A stretch of DNA of 64,000 nucleotides from Gemmiger sp. An87 (GCF_002159185.1 NZ_NFHD01000005.1:62001-126000), one strand, 5' to 3'. Counted from the stretch's first letter, positions 43,141 to 52,051 are shown. Notes: generated by a model from the sequence alone, not told the origin. A program made the numbers and translations.

Positions 43141-43386
43141 TGCGTTGAAAATGCACGATACAGTATGCGAGTAACCGGTTGAATTGGCCGGATCATCCGG
43201 ATAAAAAGCTAAAAATGGATACGAATAGTAATTTTATGGAATAAGGTTACTGATTGTATCTTGATTTTGAAGCTGTAGGAGAAGAAAGACTGCGGTAACC
43301 TCCCCGAATGAGAGAAGACGCGCTATAATAAAGGAGAAAGTCAGGGGAGGAAAAGCTCCCTGTAAAATGTGCAAAGGAGACAGCAT
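43141..43386 (+). other. Intergenic region upstream of the acetyltransferase
   Basis: No gene seen. It contains the palindrome CCGGATCATCCGG near 43187-43201, an AGTAA/TTACT inverted repeat near 43228-43251, and a TATAAT -10 (43324-43329) without a good -35, likely the acetyltransferase promoter. Confidence 0.4.
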
Positions 43387-43836
43387 ATGGAGATCCGGGA
43401 ATACCGGCCGGAGGACTGCGCAGAGCTTACCCGGCTGTTTTATGACACGGTACATACCGTCAACCGCAAGGATTACACCCCAGCTCAGCTGGATGCCTGG
43501 GCGGATGGAACGCCCGATCTGGATCGGTGGAACCGGTCGCTGCAGGAGCATTTCAGCCTGGTGGCGCTGGAAGGGAAACAGATCATCGGCTTTGGCGATA
43601 TGGATTCCACCGGCTACCTGGACCGGCTGTATGTGCATAAGGATTATCAGGGCAAAGGCGTCGCCACTGCCCTCTGCGACCGGCTGGAGCAGGCCGTGGA
43701 CGGGTCCATCGTTACCCATGCCTCCATCACCGCCCGGCCCTTTTTTGAAGGACGGGGCTATGTGATGGTGAAGGCTCAGCAGGTGGAGCGGAAGGGAATT
43801 CTGCTGCGCAATTTTGTGATGGAAAAAAGACGTTGA
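43387..43836 (+). CDS. GNAT family N-acetyltransferase
   Basis: Transfers an acetyl group from acetyl-CoA to an amine of unknown identity. The 149-residue protein covers one GNAT fold. The N-terminal strand is MEIREYRPEDCAELTRLFYDTV, and the acetyl-CoA loop is VHKDYQGKGVATALCDRLE (about 78-96, the Q/RxxGxG/A motif as QGKGVA). A C-terminal block FFEGRGYVMVKAQQVERKGILLRNFVMEK is typical of the YafP-like subgroup. AAGGAGA precedes the ATG at 43387. Single gene between two terminators. Confidence 0.9.
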   Translation: MEIREYRPEDCAELTRLFYDTVHTVNRKDYTPAQLDAWADGTPDLDRWNRSLQEHFSLVALEGKQIIGFGDMDSTGYLDRLYVHKDYQGKGVATALCDRLEQAVDGSIVTHASITARPFFEGRGYVMVKAQQVERKGILLRNFVMEKRR

Positions 43837-43860
43837 GCAACAGCCATGCAGCATAAGAAA

Positions 43861-43900
43861 ATGCAGGGCTTTCCAAGTTAAACGGAAAGCCCTGCATTTT
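43861..43900. terminator. Bidirectional terminator between acetyltransferase and hcp
   Basis: ATGCAGGGCTTTCC pairs perfectly with GGAAAGCCCTGCAT and ends in five T; it separates two converging genes. Confidence 0.85.
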
Positions 43901-43923
43901 TATGTCTGTGCCTTAAGGGGAAC

Positions 43924-45564
43924 TCAGGCGTTTTCGCCAAAGAAGAGGGCGAGATCCTCCTCAACGGTGCCGATGCCCGCGATGCCGAACTGCTCCACCA
44001 GCAGCTTTGCCACATTGGGGCTCAGGAAAGCAGGCAGCGTGGGACCCAGGTGGATGTTCTTCACGCCCAGATACAGCAGCGCCAGCAGTACGATCACCGC
44101 CTTCTGCTCGTACCAGGCGATGTTATAAACGATGGGCAGTTCATTGATGTCCGCGAGACCGAAGGCTTCCTTCAGCTTGAGGGCAATCACGGCCAGCGAG
44201 TAGGAGTCGTTGCACTGACCGGCATCCAGCACACGGGGGATGCCGCCGATGTCGCCCAGGGGCAGCTTGTTGTATTTGTATTTGGCGCAGCCTGCCGTCA
44301 AGATCACCGCATCCTTGGGCAGTGCCTTGGCGAACTCGGTGTAGTAGTCCCGGCTCTTGGCGCGGCCGTCACAGCCTGCCATGACTACAAACTTTCGAAT
44401 CGCGCCGCTCTTTACTGCATCCACAATCTGATCAGCCAGGGCCAGTACCTGAGCGTGCGCAAAACCGCCAACAATCTCGCCGGTTTCGATTTCGGTGGGC
44501 GCCGAGCAGGTCTTGGCCTGCTCGATGATGGCCGAGAAGTCCTTGGCCTGGCCCACTTCACCGGGAATGTGTTTGCAGCCGGGGTAACCGGCGGCGCCGG
44601 TGGTGTACAAACGGTCCTTGTAGCTGGCTTTGGGCGGTACAATGCAGTTGGTGGTCATCAGGATGGGACCATTGAAGCTTTCAAACTCCTCTTTCTGCTT
44701 CCACCAGGCATTGCCGTAATTGCCCACAAAGTTGGGGTACTTGCGGAAGGCGGGGTAGTAATGGGCGGGCAGCATCTCGGAATGGGTGTAGACATCCACA
44801 CCGGTGCCCTGGGTCTGCTCCAGCAGCATCTCCAGGTCCCGCAGGTCATGGCCGGAAACCAGGATGCCGGGGTTTTTGCCCACGCCGATGTTTACCCGGG
44901 TGATCTGCGGATTTCCGTAAGCGGTGGTGTTGGCTTTGTCCAGCAGGGCCATACCGGTCACGCCGTGCTTGCCGGTTTCCAGGACCAGGGCGGTCAGCTC
45001 CTCGGCGGTCAGGCTGTCATCCAAAGTGGCGGCCAGAGCCCGCTGCAGGAAGGCGTCCAGCTCCGGGTCCTCCTCCAGCAGAGCGTTGGCGTGCTTGGAA
45101 TAGGCGGAAAGGCCCTTCAGACCGTAGGTGATCAGCTCCCGCAGGGAACGGATGTCCTCGTTTTCGGTGGCCAGCACACCCACGGTGCGGGCTTTCTGCT
45201 CCCAGTCGCCGCTGCCGTCCCACAGAGCGGCCTCGGGCAGGGCTTCGGGATTGCTCAGCTGGCCCAGCAGGGTCTGTTTTGCGTCCAGAGTAGCCTGGAT
45301 GCGGGCTACGATTGCCTCTTTGTCAAAGTTGGCGTTGGTGATGGTGACAAACAGGTTCAGGGTGATCAGATGATTGATGCCGGACGGAATCTCTTTGCCT
45401 TCGCTGCGCAGGGCGGTGGTCACCGCGCAGATGCCCTTGCTGGCGTACACCAGCAGATCCTGCATGGCAGCCACATCGGGGGTCTTGCCGCACACGCCGG
45501 AAAGGGTGCAGCCCTTGCAGCCGGCAGTTTCCTGGCACTGATAACAAAACATTTTCTGTTCCAT
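43924..45564 (-). CDS. hcp: Hydroxylamine reductase / hybrid cluster protein
   Basis: Iron-sulfur enzyme linked to nitric oxide and hydroxylamine reduction. The 546-residue protein starts [27 protein letters not shown], whose cysteines bind the N-terminal cluster. The hybrid-cluster ligands appear in blocks such as [26 protein letters not shown] and [16 protein letters not shown]. The start at 45564 follows AAGGAGA; the longer open frame upstream is AT-rich and not protein-like. It is encoded alone on the minus strand, preceded by a repeat-rich AT region that probably controls it. Confidence 0.95.
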   Translation of the reverse strand: MEQKMFCYQCQETAGCKGCTLSGVCGKTPDVAAMQDLLVYASKGICAVTTALRSEGKEIPSGINHLITLNLFVTITNANFDKEAIVARIQATLDAKQTLLGQLSNPEALPEAALWDGSGDWEQKARTVGVLATENEDIRSLRELITYGLKGLSAYSKHANALLEEDPELDAFLQRALAATLDDSLTAEELTALVLETGKHGVTGMALLDKANTTAYGNPQITRVNIGVGKNPGILVSGHDLRDLEMLLEQTQGTGVDVYTHSEMLPAHYYPAFRKYPNFVGNYGNAWWKQKEEFESFNGPILMTTNCIVPPKASYKDRLYTTGAAGYPGCKHIPGEVGQAKDFSAIIEQAKTCSAPTEIETGEIVGGFAHAQVLALADQIVDAVKSGAIRKFVVMAGCDGRAKSRDYYTEFAKALPKDAVILTAGCAKYKYNKLPLGDIGGIPRVLDAGQCNDSYSLAVIALKLKEAFGLADINELPIVYNIAWYEQKAVIVLLALLYLGVKNIHLGPTLPAFLSPNVAKLLVEQFGIAGIGTVEEDLALFFGENA

Positions 45565-45992
45565 GGTCAAAAGTCTCCTTATGGGTAGGGATGAAGAGAA
45601 CGCGGGCGCGCTCTTTGCGAAAAGCCAACCGGGAAAAGGCATTTTACTACCGGAAAGCTGCTCTGATGATACCGCGATTTTGAAAATGAGTATGTTTGAA
45701 ATCCAACAATTTAAAAGAAGGTAGTAAAAGATAATTGTGGAATAAAGAAATATTGCGCATAAATGAAACCGGAATGCTTTGGGATTCATGCAGGATTCTG
45801 AATAACCCATGAAAAAACTTGGGATTTTTATGCACAAAAACGGGAAAACTGTCACTATTTTTTCATTGACCTGAAGACTTTTCTGTGATAGAGTGATAAC
45901 AAACAGGAGGATGTTTACCAATTCGCACAAAGAGCATAGGGAATTGGTGAATTTGCCTGTGAAATTGCTCCAAAAGTTGTCGATAATCCCAT
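45565..45992. other. AT-rich intergenic region between hcp and the sigma factor gene
   Basis: No firm gene. It holds two perfect 10-bp copies in opposite directions, TTTTACTACC (45642-45651) and GGTAGTAAAA (45720-45729), and an 11-bp near-perfect pair, TTGCGCATAAA (45753-45763) and TTTATGCACAA (45827-45837). A frame from 45911 to 46102 ([12 protein letters not shown]...) overlaps the sigma factor start, but its AGGAGG touches the ATG, so I do not call it. TTGACC, 17 bases, TAGAGT near 45870 is a possible promoter. Confidence 0.45.
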
Positions 45993-46021
45993 TTGACAAA
46001 CGTTGGGCAAAACGGTATGCT
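45993..46021 (+). promoter_or_regulatory. Promoter for the sigma factor gene
   Basis: Consensus TTGACA (45993-45998), 17-base spacer, TATGCT (46016-46021), 52 bases before the chosen start. Confidence 0.65.
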
Positions 46022-46073
46022 TTTATTATGTCACATAGAGGTCCGGCGGGTAGGCCGGTTCAGGTCGCCGCGT

Positions 46074-46619
46074 ATGACTCAGATCACTCCAGAATTGCTT
46101 GAGCAGGCCAAGGCAGGGCAGGAAGCTGCGCTGGCCGCTGTGCTTGCCCATATGATGCCGGTGATTCGCAGCCATGCGGCCGCGGGTGTTTGTCCCGGCC
46201 TGGATCTGGACGATGCGGTGCAGGAAGGAATTATCGGCTTGTTTGCCGCCATCCGCAGCTACCGCCCCGGCGAAGGAACCTCGTTTGGCACCTATGCGGG
46301 CCGTTGCATCCAGAATGCGATTCGCACCGCGAAGCGAGCGGCCGGCCGTAAAAAGCATGGTCCGCTCAATCAGAGTGTTCCCCTCAGTGAGGAGAGCATT
46401 GCCCCCGGCCCAGAGGAGTTGGCCATCCAGAATGAGCAGCTGCAGGATACCCTGCAGACCATTCAGACCCGGCTTTCCCCCCTCGAGCAGGAGGTGCTGG
46501 AGCTGTTTTTGAACGGCTGCAGCTATGAGCAGATTGCTCAGACGCTGAACCGCAGCCCCAAATCGGTGGAAAACGCGCTTTCCCGCCTGCGCCGCAAGCT
46601 GAAAGAGGCGCGTGGCTGA
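46074..46619 (+). CDS. Sigma-70 family RNA polymerase sigma factor
   Basis: A 181-residue sigma factor with region 2 (LDDAVQEGIIGLFAAIRSYRPGEGTSFGTYAGRCIQNAIRTAKR, about 43-86) and region 4 (LSPLEQEVLELFLNGCSYEQIAQTLNRSPKSVENALSRLRRKLKEA, about 130-175). Region 3 is missing, so it is sized like ECF or SigH-type factors. The ATG at 46074 has only a weak ribosome binding site; earlier in-frame codons fall inside the promoter. Regulon and anti-sigma factor are not visible. Confidence 0.88.
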   Translation: MTQITPELLEQAKAGQEAALAAVLAHMMPVIRSHAAAGVCPGLDLDDAVQEGIIGLFAAIRSYRPGEGTSFGTYAGRCIQNAIRTAKRAAGRKKHGPLNQSVPLSEESIAPGPEELAIQNEQLQDTLQTIQTRLSPLEQEVLELFLNGCSYEQIAQTLNRSPKSVENALSRLRRKLKEARG

Positions 46620-46658
46620 ATTTTTGAATTATGTGGGCGGTGCCCCATAAGTATATAT

Positions 46659-46727
46659 GCCCCTGTAGCTTAACATTTAGAGCATTGGTCAATTCCAAAG
46701 GTGTCGGTTGAAATCCTTCCGCGGGCA
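46659..46727 (+). pseudogene. Degenerate tRNA-like sequence
   Basis: A 5' end GCCCCTGTAGCTT, a D-arm-like GCTT...GAGC, a T-arm-like GGTTGAAATCC and a 3' end CGCGGGCA, at tRNA spacing. The acceptor stem has a mismatch, the anticodon stem does not pair and U33 is absent in the standard register. A CCA end is not encoded. I read it as a decayed tRNA gene; the ATTCCAA stretch hints at a former tRNA-Gly(UCC), weakly. Confidence 0.4.
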
Positions 46728-46756
46728 AAAAAACAGAATGCAGAGGAGAATCTAGC

Positions 46757-47035
46757 ATGTACGAAGATAAGACCCTGGTATGCAAAGACTGCGGTAAGGA
46801 GTTTGTATTCACCGCCGGCGAGCAGGAGTTCTACGCCAGCCGTGGCTTTGAGAACGAGCCCCAGCGCTGCAAGGCCTGCCGTGACGCTCGCAAGAACGCC
46901 ACCCGCGGCACCCGCGAAATGTTCGAGGCTACCTGCGCCGCTTGCGGCAAGGTTGCTCGCGTGCCCTTCCAGCCCCGCGAGGATCGCCCCGTTTACTGCA
47001 GCGAGTGCTTCGCCAAGATGAAGGAGAACGGCTGA
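46757..47035 (+). CDS. Zinc-ribbon domain protein
   Basis: A 92-residue protein with two CxxC pairs in each half. The first half has CKDC and CKAC (about 9-41) around the conserved FVFTAGEQEFYASRGFENEPQRC; the second has CAAC and CSEC (about 60-85). The first half is a known small zinc-binding domain of Firmicutes; the second resembles the CxxC zinc ribbon of the same family. Codon use looks like that of highly expressed genes. AGAGGAGAA precedes the ATG, and a strong terminator follows. The function is unknown, perhaps nucleic-acid binding. Confidence 0.85.
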   Translation: MYEDKTLVCKDCGKEFVFTAGEQEFYASRGFENEPQRCKACRDARKNATRGTREMFEATCAACGKVARVPFQPREDRPVYCSECFAKMKENG

Positions 47036-47059
47036 TCCGTTTTCGCCTCTTTGCGATCC

Positions 47060-47090
47060 AAAGCCCCCGGCTTTTGCCGGGGGCTTTTTC
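47060..47090 (+). terminator. Terminator after the zinc-ribbon gene
   Basis: AAGCCCCCGGC pairs with GCCGGGGGCTT around TTTT, followed by five T. Confidence 0.9.
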
Positions 47091-47108
47091 TGTGTCCGGG
47101 GCGTGGCC

Positions 47109-47137
47109 TTGTGTTTTGGGTGTATTTACGGTACAAT
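47109..47137 (+). promoter_or_regulatory. Promoter for the DUF2142 gene
   Basis: TTGTGT (47109-47114), 17-base spacer, TACAAT (47132-47137). The 5' leader would be about 120 bases and contains an AAAACCGGC/GCCGGAAAA-type stem just before the ribosome binding site. Confidence 0.6.
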
Positions 47138-47266
47138 GAACAGGCGGCAGAACGGCGCAGCCGGGCCTGCCTGTGCCCATTATATAATAATGTAAGAGCA
47201 GGCGAGAGCGTTGCGCTCTGCCTGAGAGGAAAACCGGCTTTTGCCGGAAAACGGAGGAGCCCTGTT

Positions 47267-49609
47267 ATGGCATGGAACCAAACAGCTTGCAAGCGCTGGC
47301 GGCTGGTTGCCGCAGGTGTGCTGGTGGCAGCGGTCACGGCGCTGGCCCTGGCCTGGACCAGCTACAATGTGATTCACACGGTGAATGGCCAGTCGGAATA
47401 TTACCAGGTACATGATTATTATGCCGAGGATCAGGTGATGCTGGCAGCGGACCCGGCTCAGGGCTGGACTCAGGGAATATTGGCCGGGCCGGATACCCCG
47501 CTTTACGGCGTACGGCTGTATTTTTCCAGTCTGGACCGGGTAGTGCACGGTACCTTGTATGTGGACCTGCTGGATGAAAGCGGTCAGCGGCTGACCGGCG
47601 CTGCGCTGGATATGACCGAGATTCTGGGATTGGACTTCCAGGGAATCGTGTTTGAACAGCCGGTTTTCCCGGAAAAGGATGCCACCCGCTACACCCTTCA
47701 CATTTATTATGAACCTGCCACGGAAGAGGATATGCTGGGCCTAGTCTATGGTACCGGCCCCATGCCGGAAGAGGCGGAGCTGGATGAAAACCAGATCCCT
47801 CTGGTACTGGACCCGGATGCGGCAATCAGCGCTAACGCAGCGAACCCGGCCTTCCCGCTGGAGGGCGGAACGGTGCAGCCGGAGGGCGGCGCCACCGCGG
47901 CAATGCAATATATCACCAACTACAGCGGCAACATCGGCCTGTGGCTGTGTGTTCCTGTGGCGGTAGTTCTGTTCGCAGCGGTGATGGGGGCCTGGTGGCT
48001 GATTTTCTGGAAAAAAGCATCCGCACCGGCTTGTGTAGCTTATGCGGTTGCGGCTCTGGGTCTGGGGTGGGCACTGATTACACCTCCCATGGCCGGACCG
48101 GATGAATATACCCATCTGGCGGGGGCTTATTCCATGGCAAATCAAATGATGGGCCAGCCCGGTGCACAGATGCACTATGACGACTGGGGCCGTGAGGTCT
48201 ATACGCTGCCCATGCGGAAGTGCGATGCCCCCTATATGCGGGACCGTTCCGGAGAGATCGGGGTATTCGGCTACAAGCAGATTCTGGATCATCCGGGCGG
48301 CTTTGGGAACAGCGGCCAGCTCACCAAAGAGGTGGAAGTGGTGGCCCCGGCGAATCCCCAGGCGGTGCAGTATCTGCCCCAGGCGCTGGGTATCCTGGTG
48401 GCCCGGCTGATCGGCTTGGGCTTTTATCCCATGCTTCTGATGGGGCGGCTGTTCAGCGTGGCGGCTTATACCGCACTGGCAGTGCTGGCGGTACGTATTG
48501 CGCCCCGGGGAAGCAAAGAAATCTTTGGCGCGGCAGCGCTGCTGCCCATGGGCCTTTCGCTGGCGGGCAGTTTTTCGGCGGATACCATGGTGCTGGGCAT
48601 GGCCTTCCTGTTCACAGCTCTGTGCTTTGCAGGTATGGCAGAGAATAAGCCGGTTAGCCTTGTACGCCAGGCGGCTCTGCTGGTTCTGGCTGCGCTGCTG
48701 GCCCCGGCCAAGGCAATCTATCTGGGCATGGTGGCATTGGTCTTCCCCATGAAGACGGAAAATCTGGGCGGTAAGCTGCGCAGTCGCGTTTTCAAAACGC
48801 TGGTATGCGCGGCGGCATTGATCGGCTGGCTGCTGGCCAACGGTTCCACTATGGCCTATATGCTGCGCAGTGTGGATACTGAGCGCATTCAGCTTGCGAT
48901 TCCGCCCGCACTGATTCTGGCAGCAGCTTGTTGGGTGGCCTGGTATAAGCTGCATCACAAGCGCTGGTTCAAGTGGGCGGCGCTTGGTGCATGCGGGCTG
49001 ATCCTTCTGGCGGGTGGGACCACCGTGCTCTGGGTGCTGGCCAACAGCGGTCAGACACTGACCCCGGAAGAGATGGCTGCGGGCATTCAACCCAACGGTG
49101 AATCCATTTATACCTTCAGCATCGGCTACATGCTAAGCCATCCCAGCCAGACCATCAAGCTGCTGACCAACACGGTGGTGGATCAGCTGCCAGTCTATCT
49201 GCAGGGACTGGTGGGCGCGCTGCCCGGCGAGCCCATTGTGCATAAGCTGTCGCTCAGCTGGAGCCTGACCATTCTGCTGCTTCTGATTCCGGTGTGCGCT
49301 TCGGTGCGCCAGAACGAGCAGCCGGTGCGGCTGACCCGGCCGGTTCGCTGGGTTATGGGCCTGGTAACTGCTTCGGTGGTGCTGCTCATGGTGGCGGCAG
49401 CGCTGATCTGGACGCCCATCAATGCAACCACCGTGTTCGGCATTCAGGGCCGTTACCTGTTGCCGGTGCTGCCCATGTTCCTGCTGCTGCTGGGCGAGCA
49501 GGGAGCCTTCTGCACCCGGCGGGATGTGAGCCGGGGGATTCGCGCGGCTTCGGTCTTTGTCAGCGCAGCCGCTGCACTGGAAAGCTTTGCGCTGTTTTGC
49601 GGGGCCTGA
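47267..49609 (+). CDS. DUF2142 family multipass membrane protein
   Basis: A 780-residue membrane protein with about 12 or more predicted transmembrane segments. A first helix (residues 14-35) is followed by a large outside domain to about residue 225. A dense membrane region then starts with WALITPPMAGPDEYTHLAGAYSMANQMMG, a DUF2142 hallmark placed like the acidic first loop of GT-C glycosyltransferases. Members are thought to act on cell-surface glycans, but this is not proven and no glycan genes are adjacent. The ATG at 47267 follows ACGGAGGAG; the longer open frame contains the promoter. Confidence 0.85.
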   Translation: MAWNQTACKRWRLVAAGVLVAAVTALALAWTSYNVIHTVNGQSEYYQVHDYYAEDQVMLAADPAQGWTQGILAGPDTPLYGVRLYFSSLDRVVHGTLYVDLLDESGQRLTGAALDMTEILGLDFQGIVFEQPVFPEKDATRYTLHIYYEPATEEDMLGLVYGTGPMPEEAELDENQIPLVLDPDAAISANAANPAFPLEGGTVQPEGGATAAMQYITNYSGNIGLWLCVPVAVVLFAAVMGAWWLIFWKKASAPACVAYAVAALGLGWALITPPMAGPDEYTHLAGAYSMANQMMGQPGAQMHYDDWGREVYTLPMRKCDAPYMRDRSGEIGVFGYKQILDHPGGFGNSGQLTKEVEVVAPANPQAVQYLPQALGILVARLIGLGFYPMLLMGRLFSVAAYTALAVLAVRIAPRGSKEIFGAAALLPMGLSLAGSFSADTMVLGMAFLFTALCFAGMAENKPVSLVRQAALLVLAALLAPAKAIYLGMVALVFPMKTENLGGKLRSRVFKTLVCAAALIGWLLANGSTMAYMLRSVDTERIQLAIPPALILAAACWVAWYKLHHKRWFKWAALGACGLILLAGGTTVLWVLANSGQTLTPEEMAAGIQPNGESIYTFSIGYMLSHPSQTIKLLTNTVVDQLPVYLQGLVGALPGEPIVHKLSLSWSLTILLLLIPVCASVRQNEQPVRLTRPVRWVMGLVTASVVLLMVAAALIWTPINATTVFGIQGRYLLPVLPMFLLLLGEQGAFCTRRDVSRGIRAASVFVSAAAALESFALFCGA

Positions 49610-49612
49610 CGG

Positions 49613-49641
49613 TTGCAAAATATGGAGAAATTGGGTATAGT
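49613..49641 (+). promoter_or_regulatory. Promoter for the DUF1858-trmK-nif3 operon
   Basis: TTGCAA (49613-49618), 17-base spacer, TATAGT (49636-49641), directly after the DUF2142 stop codon. Confidence 0.75.
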
Positions 49642-49701
49642 ATAAGTACCGGTGGCCTGTGCGGCTGCCTGAGTTTATAAAGGAAAGCGAGATCGAACAT
49701 C

Positions 49702-49902
49702 ATGATCATTACCAAAAATACCATCATCGGCGATATTCTGGATACCGACGGAACCGTGGCTCCCTTCTTCCTGGAGATTGGCATGCACTGCCTGGGCTGC
49801 CCCTCTGCCCGCGGCGAGACCATTGAGGAGGCCTGCATGGTCCATGGCACCAACGCCGACGAGCTGGTGGCCAAGCTGAACAAGCACTTCGGCAACGAAT
49901 GA
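49702..49902 (+). CDS. DUF1858 domain protein
   Basis: A 66-residue protein made of a single DUF1858 domain: ITKNTIIGDILDTDGTVAPFFLEIGMHCLGCPSARGETIEEACMVHG. The CLGC pair (about residues 30-33) is the feature linked to a redox-active disulfide or metal site, and the domain is described as associated with hybrid cluster proteins; hcp is 4 kb away here. It overlaps trmK by four bases, so the three genes form one operon. Activity unknown. Confidence 0.88.
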   Translation: MIITKNTIIGDILDTDGTVAPFFLEIGMHCLGCPSARGETIEEACMVHGTNADELVAKLNKHFGNE

Positions 49903-50567
49903 TCGCCCCCAAGCTGGACCAGCGGCTGCAGGCGGCGGCAGACTTGGTCCGCCCCTGCGATACCGCTGCGGACATCGGCTGCGACCACGGCAAGCTGTCG
50001 GCCTATCTGGCCTGCACCGGCCGTGCCCGGCGGGTGATCGCGGCGGATCTTCGCCCCGGCCCTCTTTCCACTGCCCGGAAAACCTGTGAGGAAGCGGGCT
50101 GCCTGGAGAAGGTGGAGCTTCGCCTGGGCGACGGACTGAGCGTACTGGCCCCCGGCGAAGCGCAGGCGGTGGTGATTGCGGGCGTGAGTGCCCAGACCGC
50201 CATCGAGATGCTCACCGCCGCCCCCTGGGTGCGGAATGAGGGGACCCAGTTGGTGCTCATCCCGGCCACCAAGGCACCGGTACTCCGGCGCTGGCTGTGG
50301 GAAAACGGCTTTTTGCTGAATGCCGAGCGTCTGGTGTGCGCGGCGCACCGCTGGTATGCGGTGATGGACGCGGTGTATACCGGAACGGTTCGGCAGCCCA
50401 CCGACGCGGAGTGCCTGCTGGGTCTGACCCAGGAGCAGCCGGGTGCGGCGGAATACCGGGCCCAGCAGCTGAGCCGGCTGAAAAAGTTCCGGCGCGGGCT
50501 GGATCAGGACCCGGAAGCTGCCCGGCGCGCCGACGAGCTGCTGCGGCAGCTGGAAGGCGAAGGATAA
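49899..50567 (+). CDS. trmK: tRNA (adenine22-N1)-methyltransferase TrmK
   Basis: Methylates A22 in the D-arm of certain tRNAs. The 222-residue protein begins LDQRLQAAADLVRPCDTAADIGCDHGKLSAYLACTG, with the SAM-binding motif DIGCDHG (about 25-31), then VIAADLRPGPL and the family GDGLSVLAPGEAQAVVIAGVSAQTAIEML. The C-terminal coiled-coil (about 165-222) is complete. One variation: VIAGVSA where MGG is more usual. It overlaps the DUF1858 gene and is followed by nif3, a classic Firmicute pair. Confidence 0.92.
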   Translation: MIAPKLDQRLQAAADLVRPCDTAADIGCDHGKLSAYLACTGRARRVIAADLRPGPLSTARKTCEEAGCLEKVELRLGDGLSVLAPGEAQAVVIAGVSAQTAIEMLTAAPWVRNEGTQLVLIPATKAPVLRRWLWENGFLLNAERLVCAAHRWYAVMDAVYTGTVRQPTDAECLLGLTQEQPGAAEYRAQQLSRLKKFRRGLDQDPEAARRADELLRQLEGEG

Positions 50568-50583
50568 AGGAGGAAGACCCAAC

Positions 50584-51330
50584 ATGGCAAGAGTGCGTGA
50601 GATCTGTGAGTGCCTGGAGCAGCTGGCCCCGAAGGACCTGGCGGAAAGCTGGGACAATGTGGGCCTGCTGGTGGACTGCGGAGCCGAGGTGACCAGTGTT
50701 CTGGTGGCGCTGGACATCACCGACGAGGTGGTGGCCGAGGCCGAGCTGCAGGGCTGCCAGCTGATCGTGGCCCATCACCCGGTGATCTTCAAACCGCTGC
50801 GCACCCTTGCCCGGCGGGACGTGGCCTTCCGCCTGGTGAAGAAGAATATCTCCGCCATCTGCATGCACACCAATCTGGATGCGGCAGAGGGTGGTGTGAA
50901 CGATGTGCTGGCCCGGCTGTTCGAGGTGGAAAACCCGGAGCCCTTCGGGGAGGAGGGAATCGGCCGGGTGGGCAGCGTGGAGCTCACCGACGCAAAGGCG
51001 CTGGCCGCCTTGTGCCAGAGCCGTCTGAACGCCCATGTGAAGCTGGCGGATGCGGGCAAGCCCATCCGGCGGCTGGCGCTGATCGGCGGCAGCGGCGGCA
51101 GTATGCTGGCGGACGCGGCAGCGGCGGGAGCGGATGCACTGCTCACCGGCGAAGCCAGTCATCACGATGCTATTGACGCCCGGGCCATGGGCCTGAGCCT
51201 GATCGTGGCCGGGCATTACAGCACTGAATTTCCCATCGTGCCGGTGCTGGCGGATCATCTGAGCCGCCGCTTCAGTGGGCTGCGGGTGATCTGCAGCCGC
51301 CGCAACAAGGACCCCTTTTCTTATTTATAA
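50584..51330 (+). CDS. Nif3-like dinuclear metal centre protein
   Basis: A 248-residue member of the Nif3/YqfO family, which forms hexameric rings with a two-metal site. Metal ligands appear in VAHHPVIFKPL (about 60-70), HTNLDAAEGGVND (about 97-109) and the C-terminal GHYSTEFPIV (about 213-222). It is the short form, lacking the YqfO middle insertion. Some databases name it GTP cyclohydrolase 1 type 2 homologue; the true reaction is uncertain. It lies 16 bases after trmK with AAAGGAGG. Confidence 0.93.
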   Translation: MARVREICECLEQLAPKDLAESWDNVGLLVDCGAEVTSVLVALDITDEVVAEAELQGCQLIVAHHPVIFKPLRTLARRDVAFRLVKKNISAICMHTNLDAAEGGVNDVLARLFEVENPEPFGEEGIGRVGSVELTDAKALAALCQSRLNAHVKLADAGKPIRRLALIGGSGGSMLADAAAAGADALLTGEASHHDAIDARAMGLSLIVAGHYSTEFPIVPVLADHLSRRFSGLRVICSRRNKDPFSYL

Positions 51331-51348
51331 TAGAAAGGAGCAGCCGTC

Positions 51349-51984
51349 ATGTGGAACGAGCAGGACAAAAGCAGCGTGGGCTATAACGAGGAAATGTTCG
51401 GCGAAGCGTCCGCAGCCGGACGAGAGGCAGAGGAACAGCCTCGGCCCCGCGAGACATCGAGCGGCGCTCGGGCCTTGCTGACCCGACAAATCGCTCCCGG
51501 TGAACGTCTGCTCTGGTCCGGCAGTCCGAAAAAGCTGCATGGCCCCCGAGGTGCAGGTAAATTGTTCGCGGTGTTTTTTCTGGGTTTTGCCTGCTTCTGG
51601 GAGCTGATGGCACTGCAGACCCTCACGTTGGGGGCAGGGCTGTTTGGCATCCTGTTCCCGCTGTTCGGCATTCCGTTTATTCTGGTGGGCATTAAACTGC
51701 TGTTTCCTCAGGTGGGCGGACCAAAGCCGGAGGAGATCGTCTACGCCATCACCGATCAGCGAGTGCTGGTGGTGACCAGAGGCCGGGTAAGTTCCTGGGA
51801 GCTGGACTCCATCCAGGGCGTGGAAAAGCGCTATTATCAGGATGGGACCGGCGACCTGATTCTTTCCAACGGTCAGGTGGAAACCTATTATCACAAGGGA
51901 CATACCCACCACCGCAACATCACGATGGAATTTTCCGGTCTGGCTGATGTGGATGCCGCTGAGGCGGCACTGCGCAGCCGTTGA
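51349..51984 (+). CDS. PH-domain-like membrane protein
   Basis: A 211-residue protein. The N-terminal 60 residues are polar and probably disordered. Residues about 60-125 contain RQIAPGERLLWSGSPKK and two hydrophobic segments forming a hairpin in the membrane. The remainder (EEIVYAITDQRVLVVTRGRVSSWELDSIQGVEKRYYQDGTGDLIL) is a bacterial PH-like domain of the YdbT/DUF304 type. AAAGGAG precedes the ATG 18 bases after nif3, so it may share that transcript. Function unknown. Confidence 0.82.
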   Translation: MWNEQDKSSVGYNEEMFGEASAAGREAEEQPRPRETSSGARALLTRQIAPGERLLWSGSPKKLHGPRGAGKLFAVFFLGFACFWELMALQTLTLGAGLFGILFPLFGIPFILVGIKLLFPQVGGPKPEEIVYAITDQRVLVVTRGRVSSWELDSIQGVEKRYYQDGTGDLILSNGQVETYYHKGHTHHRNITMEFSGLADVDAAEAALRSR

Positions 51985-52003
51985 ACCAAGTTGACTGCAA
52001 GCA

Positions 52004-52034
52004 GGCCGTGCCGCCCGGCACGGCCGCTTTTTTT
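52004..52034 (+). terminator. Terminator before rqcH
   Basis: GGCCGTGCC pairs with GGCACGGCC around GCCC, followed after two bases by seven T. Confidence 0.85.
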
Positions 52035-52051
52035 ACAAAGAGGTGAGACCC

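Noticed and set aside
45893-46102. A 69-codon plus-strand frame just upstream of and overlapping the sigma factor start
   Set aside because: Its AGGAGG touches the ATG, the peptide is not protein-like in its second half and contains the sigma factor promoter.
46659-46727. Functional tRNA gene
   Set aside because: Anticodon stem does not pair, U33 is missing and the acceptor has a mismatch; kept only as a degenerate element.
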